Shown: positions 46,451-54,704, counted from the first letter of the stretch. The stretch: DNA of 64,000 nucleotides from Saccharicrinis carchari (GCF_900182605.1 NZ_FXTB01000003.1:1-64000), one strand, 5' to 3'. The notes: generated from the sequence alone by a model not told the origin. A program made the numbers and translations.

Positions 46451-47779
46451 TTAATTTACAGGTTTTTTTTCAAACCTAAGTTTTCGTATCCTGCGCATAT
46501 CAACAGCCACCACAGTAAACAAATAGTCCCCATAACGGATTCTGTCATTTTTTTCAGGCATCTCTCCTTTTATCTCCAATATCAGTCCTGCCAGAGTTTC
46601 CGCTTCGCCTTTTACCTTTTCAAATTCCGCTTCATCGATCTCCGTTACTTTATGAAAGTCGTTAAGCAATATCTTACCCTCAAAAATAATACTCCCATCG
46701 GGTTCTACTACATAAAACGATTCGTCCTCATCGTTTTCGTCGGATATTTCTCCCACAATTTCTTCCAAAATATCTTCTAAGGTAACAATGCCCGAAGTGC
46801 CGCCATACTCATCTACCACTATGGCCATATGTATTTTATTGAGTTGGAATTCCTCCAGTAAATCATCAATTTTTTTTGTTTCGGGTACAAAATAGGGAGT
46901 ACGTATAAGCTCCTGCCACTTAAAGTCCTTATCGCAATCCAAATGCGGGAGTAAATCCTTAACGTAAAGTACGCCTTTAACATTATCAGGCGTGTTTTCA
47001 AATATAGGCATTCTGCTGTAGCCCCATTCCACAATCTCGGCCAGTACTTTGTTGTAATCGGCCGTTATATCAATATCGATTACATCTACGCGGGCTTTCA
47101 TAATTTCTGCCGCGCTGATATTGCCAAATTTTACTATACCCTCTAACAATTCTTTTTCGTCGGTAATCTCATCGCTTGTAAGTTGCAGGGCATGCGACAG
47201 GTCGTCCAGGGAGATCGTTCCCGTTTTGTTACCCATTTTTTTGTTTACGAAGCTCGTGGATTTAACTAAAATAGCACTTAAAGGACTAAACACTACCTTG
47301 AGAATTAAAACAGGATATGACATGATTTCGGCAAAATTACGCGAAAATCGGGATGCGTACACCTTAGGCATTATTTCGCCAAAAAATAATATCAGCGAAG
47401 TAATACCAATAACTTCTACTGCAAACTGCACCCATAAAGGTTCGCCGAACTTAATTAAGGAGGGGGTAATAAAGGCCGCCAGTATTACGATACCCACATT
47501 TACAAAGTTGTTGCCAATTAGTATAGTGGCCAGCAATTGTTCCGGCTTTTTTAGATGTTTCAATATTAATTTACCACTTCGGGTATTCTTATCTTCGAGA
47601 TATTGCAGATCGCTTGGGTTAAGCGAAAAGAAAGCTACCTCCGAACCGGAAAGCATAGCTGAGCACATCAGTAAAATAAATAACACCAGCATAGATATGA
47701 AGGTACCCAAGGTTAGGGGCAACCATTCAATGGTAGTTATCAACGGAAATACGAACAAGTTAATCAGGTCTGTTTCCAA
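46451..47779 (-). CDS. gldE: GldE-type CNNM/CBS-domain membrane protein
   Basis: The protein has 442 residues. A CNNM (DUF21) transmembrane domain spans about 15-200 (LFILLMCSAMLSGSEVAFFS, LATILIGNNFVNVGIVILAA, FFGEIMPKVYASRFSRNFAE). A pair of CBS domains follows at about 215-345 (GYSRMPIFENTPDNVKGVLY, MAIVVDEYGGTSGIVTLEDI), then a CorC/HlyC C-terminal domain (YGDYLFTVVAVDMRRIRKLR). CNNM/CorC proteins are linked to Mg2+ efflux. The position directly before gldD and after ssb identifies it as GldE, which supports GldD function in Flavobacterium. It sits in the inner membrane. It begins 22 bp after the ssb stop codon, in the same operon. Confidence 0.9.
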   Translation of the reverse strand: METDLINLFVFPLITTIEWLPLTLGTFISMLVLFILLMCSAMLSGSEVAFFSLNPSDLQYLEDKNTRSGKLILKHLKKPEQLLATILIGNNFVNVGIVILAAFITPSLIKFGEPLWVQFAVEVIGITSLILFFGEIMPKVYASRFSRNFAEIMSYPVLILKVVFSPLSAILVKSTSFVNKKMGNKTGTISLDDLSHALQLTSDEITDEKELLEGIVKFGNISAAEIMKARVDVIDIDITADYNKVLAEIVEWGYSRMPIFENTPDNVKGVLYVKDLLPHLDCDKDFKWQELIRTPYFVPETKKIDDLLEEFQLNKIHMAIVVDEYGGTSGIVTLEDILEEIVGEISDENDEDESFYVVEPDGSIIFEGKILLNDFHKVTEIDEAEFEKVKGEAETLAGLILEIKGEMPEKNDRIRYGDYLFTVVAVDMRRIRKLRFEKKPVN

Positions 47780-47801
47780 GAAATAAAAAGTTAGTTAAAT
47801 A

Positions 47802-48296
47802 TTAAAAGGGTAAATCATCCTCTTCGGGCGAACCCTCGTTTGAGTCATTATTACTATATTGAGTTGGAGATTGCTGCGGTGGTGATGAAACGGGCTGCTG
47901 ATTTTGGGGCGCCGCCGATGTACCGGTATTTGCTGCCTGACCAGTGCTGGAGGGATTATCCGACTTACGGCCCAACATCTGCAAATTTTCAACAATTACT
48001 TCGGTAGTGTACCTTTTATTACCATCCTTGTCGTCCCACGAGCGAGTACGTAACTTCCCCTCTATATAAAGTTGTGTTCCTTTTTTAACGTAGCTTTCTA
48101 CCACTTTGGCCAGCCCACCCCACACCGCCAAATTATGCCATTCGGTACGTTCCGGAATTTGCTGACCTGAACTGGTTGTAAAGCCTCGTTCAGTGGTAGC
48201 CAATGGGAAATTGGCCACAGCTCTGTCATTTTCAAAATATCTTACTTCAGGGTCTTTGCCCACGTTTCCTACTAAAATTACTTTATTTACTGACAT
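47802..48296 (-). CDS. ssb: single-stranded DNA-binding protein
   Basis: The protein has 164 residues. An OB-fold domain covers about 1-105 (SVNKVILVGNVGKDPEVRYF, PERTEWHNLAVWGGLAKVVE, VKKGTQLYIEGKLRTRSW). A low-complexity Gln/Ser/Pro/Asn linker follows, and the acidic tip EEDDLPF, which recruits partner replication and repair proteins. It is first of the ssb-gldE-gldD-PPTase run. A TAACTTTG box lies upstream. Complete and normal length. Confidence 0.97.
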   Translation of the reverse strand: MSVNKVILVGNVGKDPEVRYFENDRAVANFPLATTERGFTTSSGQQIPERTEWHNLAVWGGLAKVVESYVKKGTQLYIEGKLRTRSWDDKDGNKRYTTEVIVENLQMLGRKSDNPSSTGQAANTGTSAAPQNQQPVSSPPQQSPTQYSNNDSNEGSPEEDDLPF

Positions 48297-48448
48297 GTTT
48301 GTTTAGACTGTAAGATTAACAAAAAGGTATTAATTTTTAAAAATATAAAATTACAAAACTTCCTATCCAATGCAAACATTATAATATACGCAAGAACCAT
48401 AAAATAATAGATGATTCTATTTACAACTATTCCTTTAGCATTTGCCCG

Positions 48449-48456
48449 CAAAGTTA
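48449..48456 (-). promoter_or_regulatory. putative -7 box of the ssb operon promoter
   Basis: On the minus strand TAACTTTG matches the Bacteroidota TAnnTTTG element, about 150 bp before ssb. A convincing TTTG at -33 is missing, so this is tentative. Confidence 0.35.
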
Positions 48457-48483
48457 ACAATAAAATTATCGTGAGTTAATTTT

Positions 48484-49530
48484 TCACTCTCCAATTGCAG
48501 CGCCTAATGGTTTGGGAAAAGCATAATCGTCAAGATTACTAATAGGTACAATCTGATAACCTAAGGCTTTTACGCTTTCAATTGTATCAATTTGGATATT
48601 TAAGATGGTGAGGTGTAAGATTTGATGGGTAAGTTGATGCTTCACTCGCCTTTCCGAGATAATTTTACATTCCTGATTACCTGATAGCATATTAAATTCA
48701 TGTAATGCCAGCAGTTTATTTACAGATATATTGGTTTCGGTTTCAATCAGTGGAAATTGATATAAACCTTCCCAAATATCTTTATTGTTACGACGTTGAA
48801 TAATGGTTTTGTTATTCCTGTCTTCCAAAAACAGATAAAACATATACCGGTGTTTCATCTTAATCTTTTTTCCTTTAACCGGAAGCAAGTCTACTTGCTT
48901 ATTAACGTACGCCCAACAAGCATCTTTAAAAATACAGGTAGTACATAATGGAAGCTTGGGTTTGCAATGTAAAGCACCAAACTCCATTATGGCCTGATTA
49001 AATGTTCCTTTATCGTGCCCATGATTAAGCGTGTGTGCCAGGTCTTCAATTTTCTTTTTGCCTGCTGCAGAATCTATGGGTGTTTTTATTCCATAAATAC
49101 GCGTGAGCACTCTAAACACGTTACCGTCAACCACCGTTCGATACTCATTGTAGCAAATACTGCTAATGGCAGCCGCTGTGTACGCACCAATACCTTTTAG
49201 TTTTAACAGACCCTCGTAGGTTTTGGGAAACACTCCATTTAATTCGTGCGAAACATATTTAGCTGTATGATGCATGTTGCGCGCCCTGGAATAATAGCCC
49301 AGACCCTCCCAACATTTCAACACCGCATCTTCACTGGCAGCGGCCAGATGATGTACTGAAGGAAATTGGTCCAAAAATTTATGATAATAAGCTAAGCCTT
49401 GATTTACACGCGTTTGCTGAAGTATGATTTCCGACACCCATATACGATAAACATCCTTTGTTTTGCGCCAGGGTAAGTCGCGCCTATTCTCTTTATACCA
49501 CAAAATCAAGTCAATAACAAAACCTGCCAT
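48484..49530 (-). CDS. mutY: A/G-specific adenine glycosylase
   Basis: The protein has 348 residues. It removes adenine mispaired with 8-oxoguanine. The catalytic N-terminal domain has WVSEIILQQTRVNQGLAYYH, the helix-hairpin-helix LLKLKGIGAYTAAAISSICY and the catalytic aspartate region VVDGNVFRVLTRIYGIK. The iron-sulphur cluster ligands are CKPKLPLCTTCIFKDAC (C-x6-C-x2-C-x5-C). A C-terminal NUDIX-like domain (about 230-345) checks the 8-oxoG side. It is divergent from the HU gene with a 121-bp gap, and followed by ssb after 187 bp. Confidence 0.95.
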   Translation of the reverse strand: MAGFVIDLILWYKENRRDLPWRKTKDVYRIWVSEIILQQTRVNQGLAYYHKFLDQFPSVHHLAAASEDAVLKCWEGLGYYSRARNMHHTAKYVSHELNGVFPKTYEGLLKLKGIGAYTAAAISSICYNEYRTVVDGNVFRVLTRIYGIKTPIDSAAGKKKIEDLAHTLNHGHDKGTFNQAIMEFGALHCKPKLPLCTTCIFKDACWAYVNKQVDLLPVKGKKIKMKHRYMFYLFLEDRNNKTIIQRRNNKDIWEGLYQFPLIETETNISVNKLLALHEFNMLSGNQECKIISERRVKHQLTHQILHLTILNIQIDTIESVKALGYQIVPISNLDDYAFPKPLGAAIGE

Positions 49531-49555
49531 CTTGTTTTTTTTGTCAAAAATAGAG

Positions 49556-49592
49556 TTTTTGTTTTTTATTTTTCAAATTCGTTATATCTTTG
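49556..49592 (+). promoter_or_regulatory. putative promoter of the HU gene
   Basis: TATCTTTG at 49585-49592 fits the Bacteroidota -7 consensus. A TTTTTG at 49556-49561 could act as the -33 element, though the 23-bp spacer is longer than usual. Confidence 0.5.
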
Positions 49593-49651
49593 CAGTCTTA
49601 TTTTGAGAATATTAATGTAATCAGTTGATAATTAAATAATTTAAAACAAAG

Positions 49652-49936
49652 ATGACAAAGGCTGATATTGTAAACGAGATTTCAAAAGATACCGGAATAG
49701 AGAAGGTTACCGTACAAAAAGCGATCGAAGCTTTTATGGAAACTATCAAAGGTTCTTTAGTGGGAGGTAAAAATGTTTATTTGCGAGGATTTGGGAGTTT
49801 TATTGTAAAGGAAAGAGCTGAAAAAACCGCTCGCAACATTTCAAAAAATACCACCATTATTATCCCAAAGCATTTTATTCCGGCATTCAAGCCTTCTAAA
49901 AGCTTCGTTACCAATGTAAAAGAAAACGTAAAATAA
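49652..49936 (+). CDS. HU-family DNA-binding protein
   Basis: The protein has 94 residues. It has the HU/IHF fold: MTKADIVNEISKDTGIEKVT, then VQKAIEAFMETIKGSLVGGK and NVYLRGFGSFIVKERAEKTA. The DNA-binding arm is ARNISKNTTIIIPKHFIPAF, where the usual GRNP-x-T-G is replaced by ARNISKNT, as in other Bacteroidota HU proteins. It is a nucleoid protein that bends DNA. Its neighbours downstream are the tiny COX24-like gene and rng, an order common in this phylum. Confidence 0.95.
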   Translation: MTKADIVNEISKDTGIEKVTVQKAIEAFMETIKGSLVGGKNVYLRGFGSFIVKERAEKTARNISKNTTIIIPKHFIPAFKPSKSFVTNVKENVK

Positions 49937-49966
49937 TTGGTTATTAACAGTTAAAAATTTTATAGC

Positions 49967-50058
49967 ATGCCAAGCGGAAAAAAAAGAAAAAGACATAAGA
50001 TGTCTACGCATAAGCGGAAAAAAAGACTTAGGAAAAACAGACACAAGAAGAGGAAATA
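49967..50058 (+). pseudogene. COX24/AURKAIP1-like small basic ribosomal protein gene, one base out of frame
   Basis: Bacteroidota carry between HU and rng a gene for a very basic protein of about 30 residues starting MPSGKKRKRHKM. Here the ATG at 49967 reads MPSGKK and then falls out of frame because the A-run at 49978-49984 has seven A residues where eight are needed. The following sequence in the shifted frame gives KRKRHKMSTHKRKKRLRKNR and HKKRK, ending at the TAA at 50056-50058. The only in-frame ATG of that frame is at 49999 and would give 19 residues. Since the protein is thought to be a ribosome component, a base-calling error in a homopolymer is the more likely explanation than real loss. 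Confidence 0.7.
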
Positions 50059-50203
50059 ATCTTCCATATCTTATTGTGAAAACATAATAAAGAACAAACA
50101 TGAAGGATTAATTCTGCACTGTTTGTTCTTTGTTTTATGTGCTAATAAATTCCCGCACATAGGCGGGATAAAAGTTCTTATTTATATTGAAATACCTACT
50201 ATT

Positions 50204-51760
50204 GTGAGTGCAGAACTATTTGTTGATGTATCTCCCGACGAGCTTTCGATTGCATTGCTCGAAGACAGAAGGTTGGTAGAGTTAAGAAAAGAAAAAATCG
50301 ACATACAGTTTACCGTTGGCGATATTTATCTGGGAAAGGTAAAAAAAATTATGCCGGGGCTAAACGCTGCCTTTGTTGATGTTGGATACGAAAAAGATGC
50401 TTTTTTGCATTATTTAGATCTTGGACCCCAATTTCGTACCCTGCAAAAATTTCTTAACATGGCCAAGACCGCTAAAAAGGGAGGTGTTGACTTACACAAA
50501 ATTAAAACTGAGATGGATATCGATAAAAACGGTTCCATAGCAGATGTTCTCTCCGCAGGTCAGGAAGTAATGGTGCAAATTGCCAAGGAACCTATTTCAA
50601 CCAAGGGACCAAGGCTCACTTCCGAATTATCTATTGCAGGACGAAATCTTGTATTAATGCCCTTTTCAGATAAGGTTTCAGTAAGCCAGAAAATAAAATC
50701 GGCCGAGGAAAGAAACCGACTGAAGAAGCTGTTAATCAGTATTAAACCCAAAAATTTTGGGGTAATCGTTCGAACCGTGGCTGAAGGCAAAAGAGTAGCC
50801 GAACTGGATAAGGAACTAAAAACCCTTACCCGTCGTTGGGACGAATCTACTGCCAAAATATTCAATCTAAAGCCACGCGCCCTCGTTGTTGGCGAAATAG
50901 GCCGTACTTCGGCCATACTCAGGGATATCATGAGCCCTGATTTCAACAGTATTCATATTTCCGATAAGGAAATGTGCAAAGAGGTAAAAGAATATGTGGG
51001 TTTGATTGCGCCCGATCGAGAAAAAATTGTTCGAGAATTTAAAGGGGACACCCCCCTGTTTGACCAATTTGGCATCGAAAAACAAATTAAAGCACTTTTT
51101 GGGAAAACCGTATCCTTTAAAAGTGGAGCATATCTTATAATCGAGCATACTGAGGCATTTCATGTTATCGACGTAAATAGCGGTAACCGCTCTAAAAATG
51201 CGAGTAGCCAGGAAAATACGGCCTTGGATGTTAACCTCGCTGCCGCCGAAGAAATTGCCCGTCAGCTAAGGTTGAGGGACATGGGTGGTATTATTGTGGT
51301 GGATTTTATTGATATGCAAAAGGCCGAACACAGGCAAAAAGTGTTTGAGAAAATGAAGGAAGCGATGACTCCGGATAGGACAAAGCACAATATCCTTCCG
51401 TTGAGCAAGTTCGGTCTCATGCAAATTACACGCCAACGTGTACGTCCGGAATTAACCATCGAAACCGATGAATCGTGCCCTACCTGCTTCGGAACAGGTA
51501 AAATTGCACCCGCCATCCTACTGGAGGAGAAATTGGAAGACAGCCTGAAAAGAGCTGTCGAACAACAAAAAAATAAAAATTTGACCCTGAAGGTTCATCC
51601 TTACGTTGAAGCGTATCTAACAAAAGGTTTCCCATCAATATTTTTGAAATGGAGATTCAGATACGGTTTCGCACTTAAGCTGATCGCTTCCGCCTCATTA
51701 AGCTTTTTGGAGTTCAAGATCTTCGATAATAAAAATAAAAACAAAAAGGTTGACCTGTAA
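50204..51760 (+). CDS. rng: ribonuclease G (RNase E/G family)
   Basis: The protein has 518 residues if the GTG at 50204 is used (VSAELFVDVSPDELSIALLE), which matches how homologues begin; the TTG at 50123 would add 27 residues of unlikely sequence. An S1 RNA-binding domain lies near the start (VGDIYLGKVKKIMPGLNAAF, VDVGYEKDAFLHYLDL). The catalytic core has HVIDVNSGNRSKNAS and MGGIIVVDFIDMQ, giving the two Mg-binding aspartates. CPTCFGTG is the zinc-link. It processes rRNA and mRNA. The last codons form the 5' arm of the terminator. The length fits RNase G rather than the longer RNase E. Confidence 0.9.
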   Translation: MSAELFVDVSPDELSIALLEDRRLVELRKEKIDIQFTVGDIYLGKVKKIMPGLNAAFVDVGYEKDAFLHYLDLGPQFRTLQKFLNMAKTAKKGGVDLHKIKTEMDIDKNGSIADVLSAGQEVMVQIAKEPISTKGPRLTSELSIAGRNLVLMPFSDKVSVSQKIKSAEERNRLKKLLISIKPKNFGVIVRTVAEGKRVAELDKELKTLTRRWDESTAKIFNLKPRALVVGEIGRTSAILRDIMSPDFNSIHISDKEMCKEVKEYVGLIAPDREKIVREFKGDTPLFDQFGIEKQIKALFGKTVSFKSGAYLIIEHTEAFHVIDVNSGNRSKNASSQENTALDVNLAAAEEIARQLRLRDMGGIIVVDFIDMQKAEHRQKVFEKMKEAMTPDRTKHNILPLSKFGLMQITRQRVRPELTIETDESCPTCFGTGKIAPAILLEEKLEDSLKRAVEQQKNKNLTLKVHPYVEAYLTKGFPSIFLKWRFRYGFALKLIASASLSFLEFKIFDNKNKNKKVDL

Positions 51761-51777
51761 GGTCAACCTTTTTTTAT
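51743..51777 (+). terminator. intrinsic terminator of rng
   Basis: AAAAAGGTTGACC pairs with GGTCAACCTTTTT around GTAA-type loop bases, followed by T7. The 5' arm overlaps the last codons of rng. Confidence 0.9.
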
Positions 51778-51811
51778 TAATATTGCATTTTAGCAATAAA
51801 ATGAGTTCAGA

Positions 51812-52282
51812 ATGAAACAAACGGTTCGAACGTTGGCCCTTCTATCTATTATCGTAGCCTGCGCCTGCGGCAACGAAACCTCAGATTTTTGTTTGTCCAA
51901 CCAACAGTCGGTACAAGCTGGTTTTTACTCGGCCTACGCTATTGACGATAAAGATACTTCCGTGGCCAATGTGTTAGTATACAGCCCCACTGTAGATAGT
52001 ATTCCCTACGATAGCGTAACCGTAAACAATTTGTATTTACCCTTAAGCTTGCACAAAGATACCTCGCAGTTTATAATAGAATTAAACTCCTTGAAGGATA
52101 CCGTAACATTTGTGCATCAAAAGGAACTCAACTTTGTATCGGGCGAGTGCGGTTTTGTTTTTTCATTATACTTAGATACCATTTTATACTCTGATGTTTC
52201 GTTTATTGATACGGTGGTAATTGTTAACGACGAAATAATTTACAACGAAAACTTTGAAAATGTTAAGATATATCTTTATTAA
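51812..52282 (+). CDS. DUF6452-type putative lipoprotein
   Basis: The protein has 156 residues. The N-terminus MKQTVRTLALLSIIVACACG looks like a lipoprotein signal with the cleavage Cys at 17 or 19. The mature part is beta-rich, with a conserved early Cys (ETSDFCLSNQQSVQAGFYSA) and a later one (LNFVSGECGFVFSLYLDTIL), which may pair. It matches my recollection of the small DUF6452 family of Bacteroidota. Function unknown. Its last 23 bases overlap the start of the next gene, which strongly implies translational coupling to that beta-barrel-like protein. Confidence 0.65.
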   Translation: MKQTVRTLALLSIIVACACGNETSDFCLSNQQSVQAGFYSAYAIDDKDTSVANVLVYSPTVDSIPYDSVTVNNLYLPLSLHKDTSQFIIELNSLKDTVTFVHQKELNFVSGECGFVFSLYLDTILYSDVSFIDTVVIVNDEIIYNENFENVKIYLY

Positions 52283-53006
52283 TTTATCACTCATTTTGTT
52301 TTTGTTACCTGCAATCAGTCAGGATTATTCGCAGCCACGAAGCGATCGTGAACGGCAAAAATTACAAGATGAGGAAGGTACTCCGCTAAAAAAAAAGGAA
52401 AAAATTCCCTATCCCGACAAAAAGCGCGGAACCGAGCTGGGTATTGATATTTCCAGATTTTTTATACCCCTATTCGATGACGACAGAATTGCCATTGAAG
52501 CTAGCATACGCAGTAATTTAGGTAAACGCACTTTTTTTGTGGGCTCCTTAGGATCGGATCGTGTAGCTTTCGACGATAAATCATACACATATGAATCAAC
52601 CGGAATCTATGCTACCGCAGGTGTGGATTACGATATTTTTGCGGTAGCAGAAGAAGGCAATAACGATAACATATTGGTAGGGTTGCGCTATGGATATGCT
52701 ATACAAGAACATGGCGCAAGTTCAATTACCATCTACGAAGGCTATTGGGGTGATTTCACGAGCTCCATTTCGCCCTACACTTTGAGTACCCATTGGGTAG
52801 AAGCTGTTGTTGGATTACGAAGCGAAGTGCTCAATAACTTTTATATGAGCTGGATGATACACATAAAAGGCAAAATAAATTCGAGTAACACCGAATTGCT
52901 TGAACCGTATACTGTTCCTGGTTTTGGAACAGGTTCAAACAGCTTTAATTTAGGGTTTTCGTATGTGTTGGCTTATCAAATTCCCTGGGGAAACACAAAA
53001 AGATAA
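52260..53006 (+). CDS. DUF6048-type putative outer-membrane beta-barrel protein
   Basis: The protein has 248 residues from the ATG at 52260 (MLRYIFINLSLILFLLPAIS-Q, a signal peptide). A charged stretch (SDRERQKLQDEEGTPLKKKE) precedes a series of amphipathic strands: RGTELGIDISRFFIPLFDD, TAGVDYDIFAVAEEG, ILVGLRYGYAIQEHG, WVEAVVGLRSEVLNNFYMSW, FNLGFSYVLAYQIPWG. It resembles the DUF6048 family, found next to DUF6452 in many Bacteroidota. It overlaps the preceding gene by 23 bp. The pair probably forms an envelope unit, but nothing specific is known to me. Confidence 0.65.
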   Translation: MLRYIFINLSLILFLLPAISQDYSQPRSDRERQKLQDEEGTPLKKKEKIPYPDKKRGTELGIDISRFFIPLFDDDRIAIEASIRSNLGKRTFFVGSLGSDRVAFDDKSYTYESTGIYATAGVDYDIFAVAEEGNNDNILVGLRYGYAIQEHGASSITIYEGYWGDFTSSISPYTLSTHWVEAVVGLRSEVLNNFYMSWMIHIKGKINSSNTELLEPYTVPGFGTGSNSFNLGFSYVLAYQIPWGNTKR

Positions 53007-53027
53007 AATAATAATACACCCGTGATA

Positions 53028-53753
53028 TTATAATATGGAAGCTGCAAAAACGCCTAACATAGTAGCTATTCCGAAACTTAACAAAGTGCCTACCAATATA
53101 TACTCATTTTTATACGACGATTTATAACGTAGTATTGATTTGGCAGCTATTATAAGCCCCACAGCGGCATATTGCGAAACCAATATTAAAGAAAATACCA
53201 GGTACCGCTCCATAATACCTATAAGTTTTCCTGCATTTGGCAAACTTTTTTCATTTGTAATTTCATGTTCCGTATCGTCAATTGGTGTTTCAATCTTAAA
53301 AACCATAAATATATTTTTCATGCAAATATTTGTAGGCTTAGACAGTAAAACAAACCCAAAAACAATTAACACTACATTATACGGTATATTTAAATAATAG
53401 CTCTGGGGGCAAAAGTTTAGATATAATACCGATATGGTTGTAAGAATGAGTAGATGCATCAACTGATCGTAAAAAAAATAATTAATTGTTTTGTTAGCAC
53501 GTTTAGCCTGAATCTGCAAATAGCTTTTTAAAACATCGGTACCAAAGTGCAATATGGTTATTGCCAAAGCGGCGCTCCAAAACTGTACATCGAATGACAA
53601 GATAAAAGAACAGGCAAACACCACCATAGCATGATAAATATGATGAACCGTAACTACTTTTTGTCGCTTTAAATTGCTCCATCGCTGTGGTTGGAGTAAA
53701 TAATCGGCCAATAGGTGAGCGGTAACTTGTAGCAGAATTAGTTTAGGAATCAT
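53028..53753 (-). CDS. DUF3307 membrane protein
   Basis: The protein has 241 residues from the ATG at 53753 (MIPKLILLQVTAHLLADYLL), which overlaps the end of the SatD-like gene in an ATGA arrangement; the longer frame from 53804 is less likely. The N-terminal block LADYLLQPQRWSNLKRQKVV and HHIYHAMVVFACSF, LAITILHFGTDVLKSYL carry the family's conserved D, H and H residues within several membrane helices. Two more helices lie at the C-terminus (YLVFSLILVSQYAAVGLIIA, ILVGTLLSFGIATMLGVFAA). It is an inner-membrane protein of unknown activity. The tight coupling to SatD recurs in other genomes and suggests a joint function. Confidence 0.75.
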   Translation of the reverse strand: MIPKLILLQVTAHLLADYLLQPQRWSNLKRQKVVTVHHIYHAMVVFACSFILSFDVQFWSAALAITILHFGTDVLKSYLQIQAKRANKTINYFFYDQLMHLLILTTISVLYLNFCPQSYYLNIPYNVVLIVFGFVLLSKPTNICMKNIFMVFKIETPIDDTEHEITNEKSLPNAGKLIGIMERYLVFSLILVSQYAAVGLIIAAKSILRYKSSYKNEYILVGTLLSFGIATMLGVFAASIL

Positions 53754-54442
53754 CGCGTAAAGTATTTTTCGAAGTAATTTACTGATTTTTGTATGGATAG
53801 CCAACCGGCGGCCGTAGAGTGCTGGCTTATGGTGGATTGGATTTTACCAAGATTATTGCTTATTTCTTTTTCGCTTAAACCCAATAATTTGTAATAGATT
53901 ACTTCGCATTGTTTAGCAGAACATCGCGAAATGACCGTATCCAATAAAAATACAATGGCATCAAAATTATCTTGTATTTGCTTATCCGGACTACGAAAGT
54001 ACATCGTTCTTTTAATAGTTACCTTGCTTTTATCAGAAGTGCTAAGCTTTTTAATGGTTCTGCCCGATAGATAAATAGCTTCTCCATCAAGTATAGCATG
54101 CTCCACATCAATTTTATTTAATGGTGCAACAGCAATGGCTAATCGAACAGCATATTCCTTAAAATACCGAATACGAGGGTGGTTACTTTCGGTGATTTTA
54201 TTGGTGAATGATTTTATATAGGTTTTAAGAATAAGTGCAATTCGCAGGGCATACTGAGGCGAATCCATAGCACATTCTATGTAATCTCCTTGCGCCATAC
54301 GCCCATAAAATTGGTTGCTGCGATATCTGATAGTCAAATCGCTTAACAGCTGTTTGATTTCTGCTCCAAGGTTAATCTTATCCTTGTGATTTAATGCCGT
54401 ATAGGAAATGATATCGGCCGATATAGTTGCTTTATTGCACAT
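53750..54442 (-). CDS. SatD-family protein with C-terminal helix-turn-helix
   Basis: The protein has 230 residues. The N-terminal part (ATISADIISYTALNHKDKIN, then FYGRMAQGDYIECAMDSPQY) has the SatD-like nucleotide-cyclase-like or phosphodiesterase-like fold signature of unknown activity. The central part has VRLAIAVAPLNKIDVEHAIL, DGEAIYLSGRTIKKLS. The C-terminus (YYKLLGLSEKEISNNLGKIQ, STISQHSTAAGWLSIQKSVN) is a helix-turn-helix of sigma region 4/LuxR appearance. It is probably an autoregulated DNA-binding sensor controlling the coupled DUF3307 gene. Its upstream region contains repeated 16-bp elements. Sure of family, not of function. Confidence 0.7.
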   Translation of the reverse strand: MCNKATISADIISYTALNHKDKINLGAEIKQLLSDLTIRYRSNQFYGRMAQGDYIECAMDSPQYALRIALILKTYIKSFTNKITESNHPRIRYFKEYAVRLAIAVAPLNKIDVEHAILDGEAIYLSGRTIKKLSTSDKSKVTIKRTMYFRSPDKQIQDNFDAIVFLLDTVISRCSAKQCEVIYYKLLGLSEKEISNNLGKIQSTISQHSTAAGWLSIQKSVNYFEKYFTR

Positions 54443-54445
54443 TAA

Positions 54446-54614
54446 ATTAGTTATTAAGCTAATACTTATATACTATGGGCTAATTTACTAATAATTTAAT
54501 AATATTACTATATTTAACCATATAAATATTGCATGACATAACTAAATATTTGCAATCGCTTTGTTAGTATAATCTGCAATAGTGTATTTTATTAGCTTAT
54601 TTACTAATAACTAA
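54446..54614. repeat. repeated 16-bp element and partial inverted copy upstream of the SatD operon
   Basis: GCTAATTTACTAATAA (54479-54494) and GCTTATTTACTAATAA (54595-54610) differ at one base and are 116 bp apart, close to 11 helical turns. Near the gene (54445-54464) the minus strand reads TATTAGCTTAATAACTAATT, which matches the second copy's surroundings (54590-54614) after removal of 7 bp. The 318-bp gap 54443-54760 is otherwise very AT-rich with no gene. Confidence 0.6.
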
Positions 54615-54704
54615 CATCTATCAGCATATTAACCAATTTATGCCAAAATATATTCTCATAAAAGTATCAAAATACATTTGCTTTAAACCCATTCGAATAA
54701 ATTC

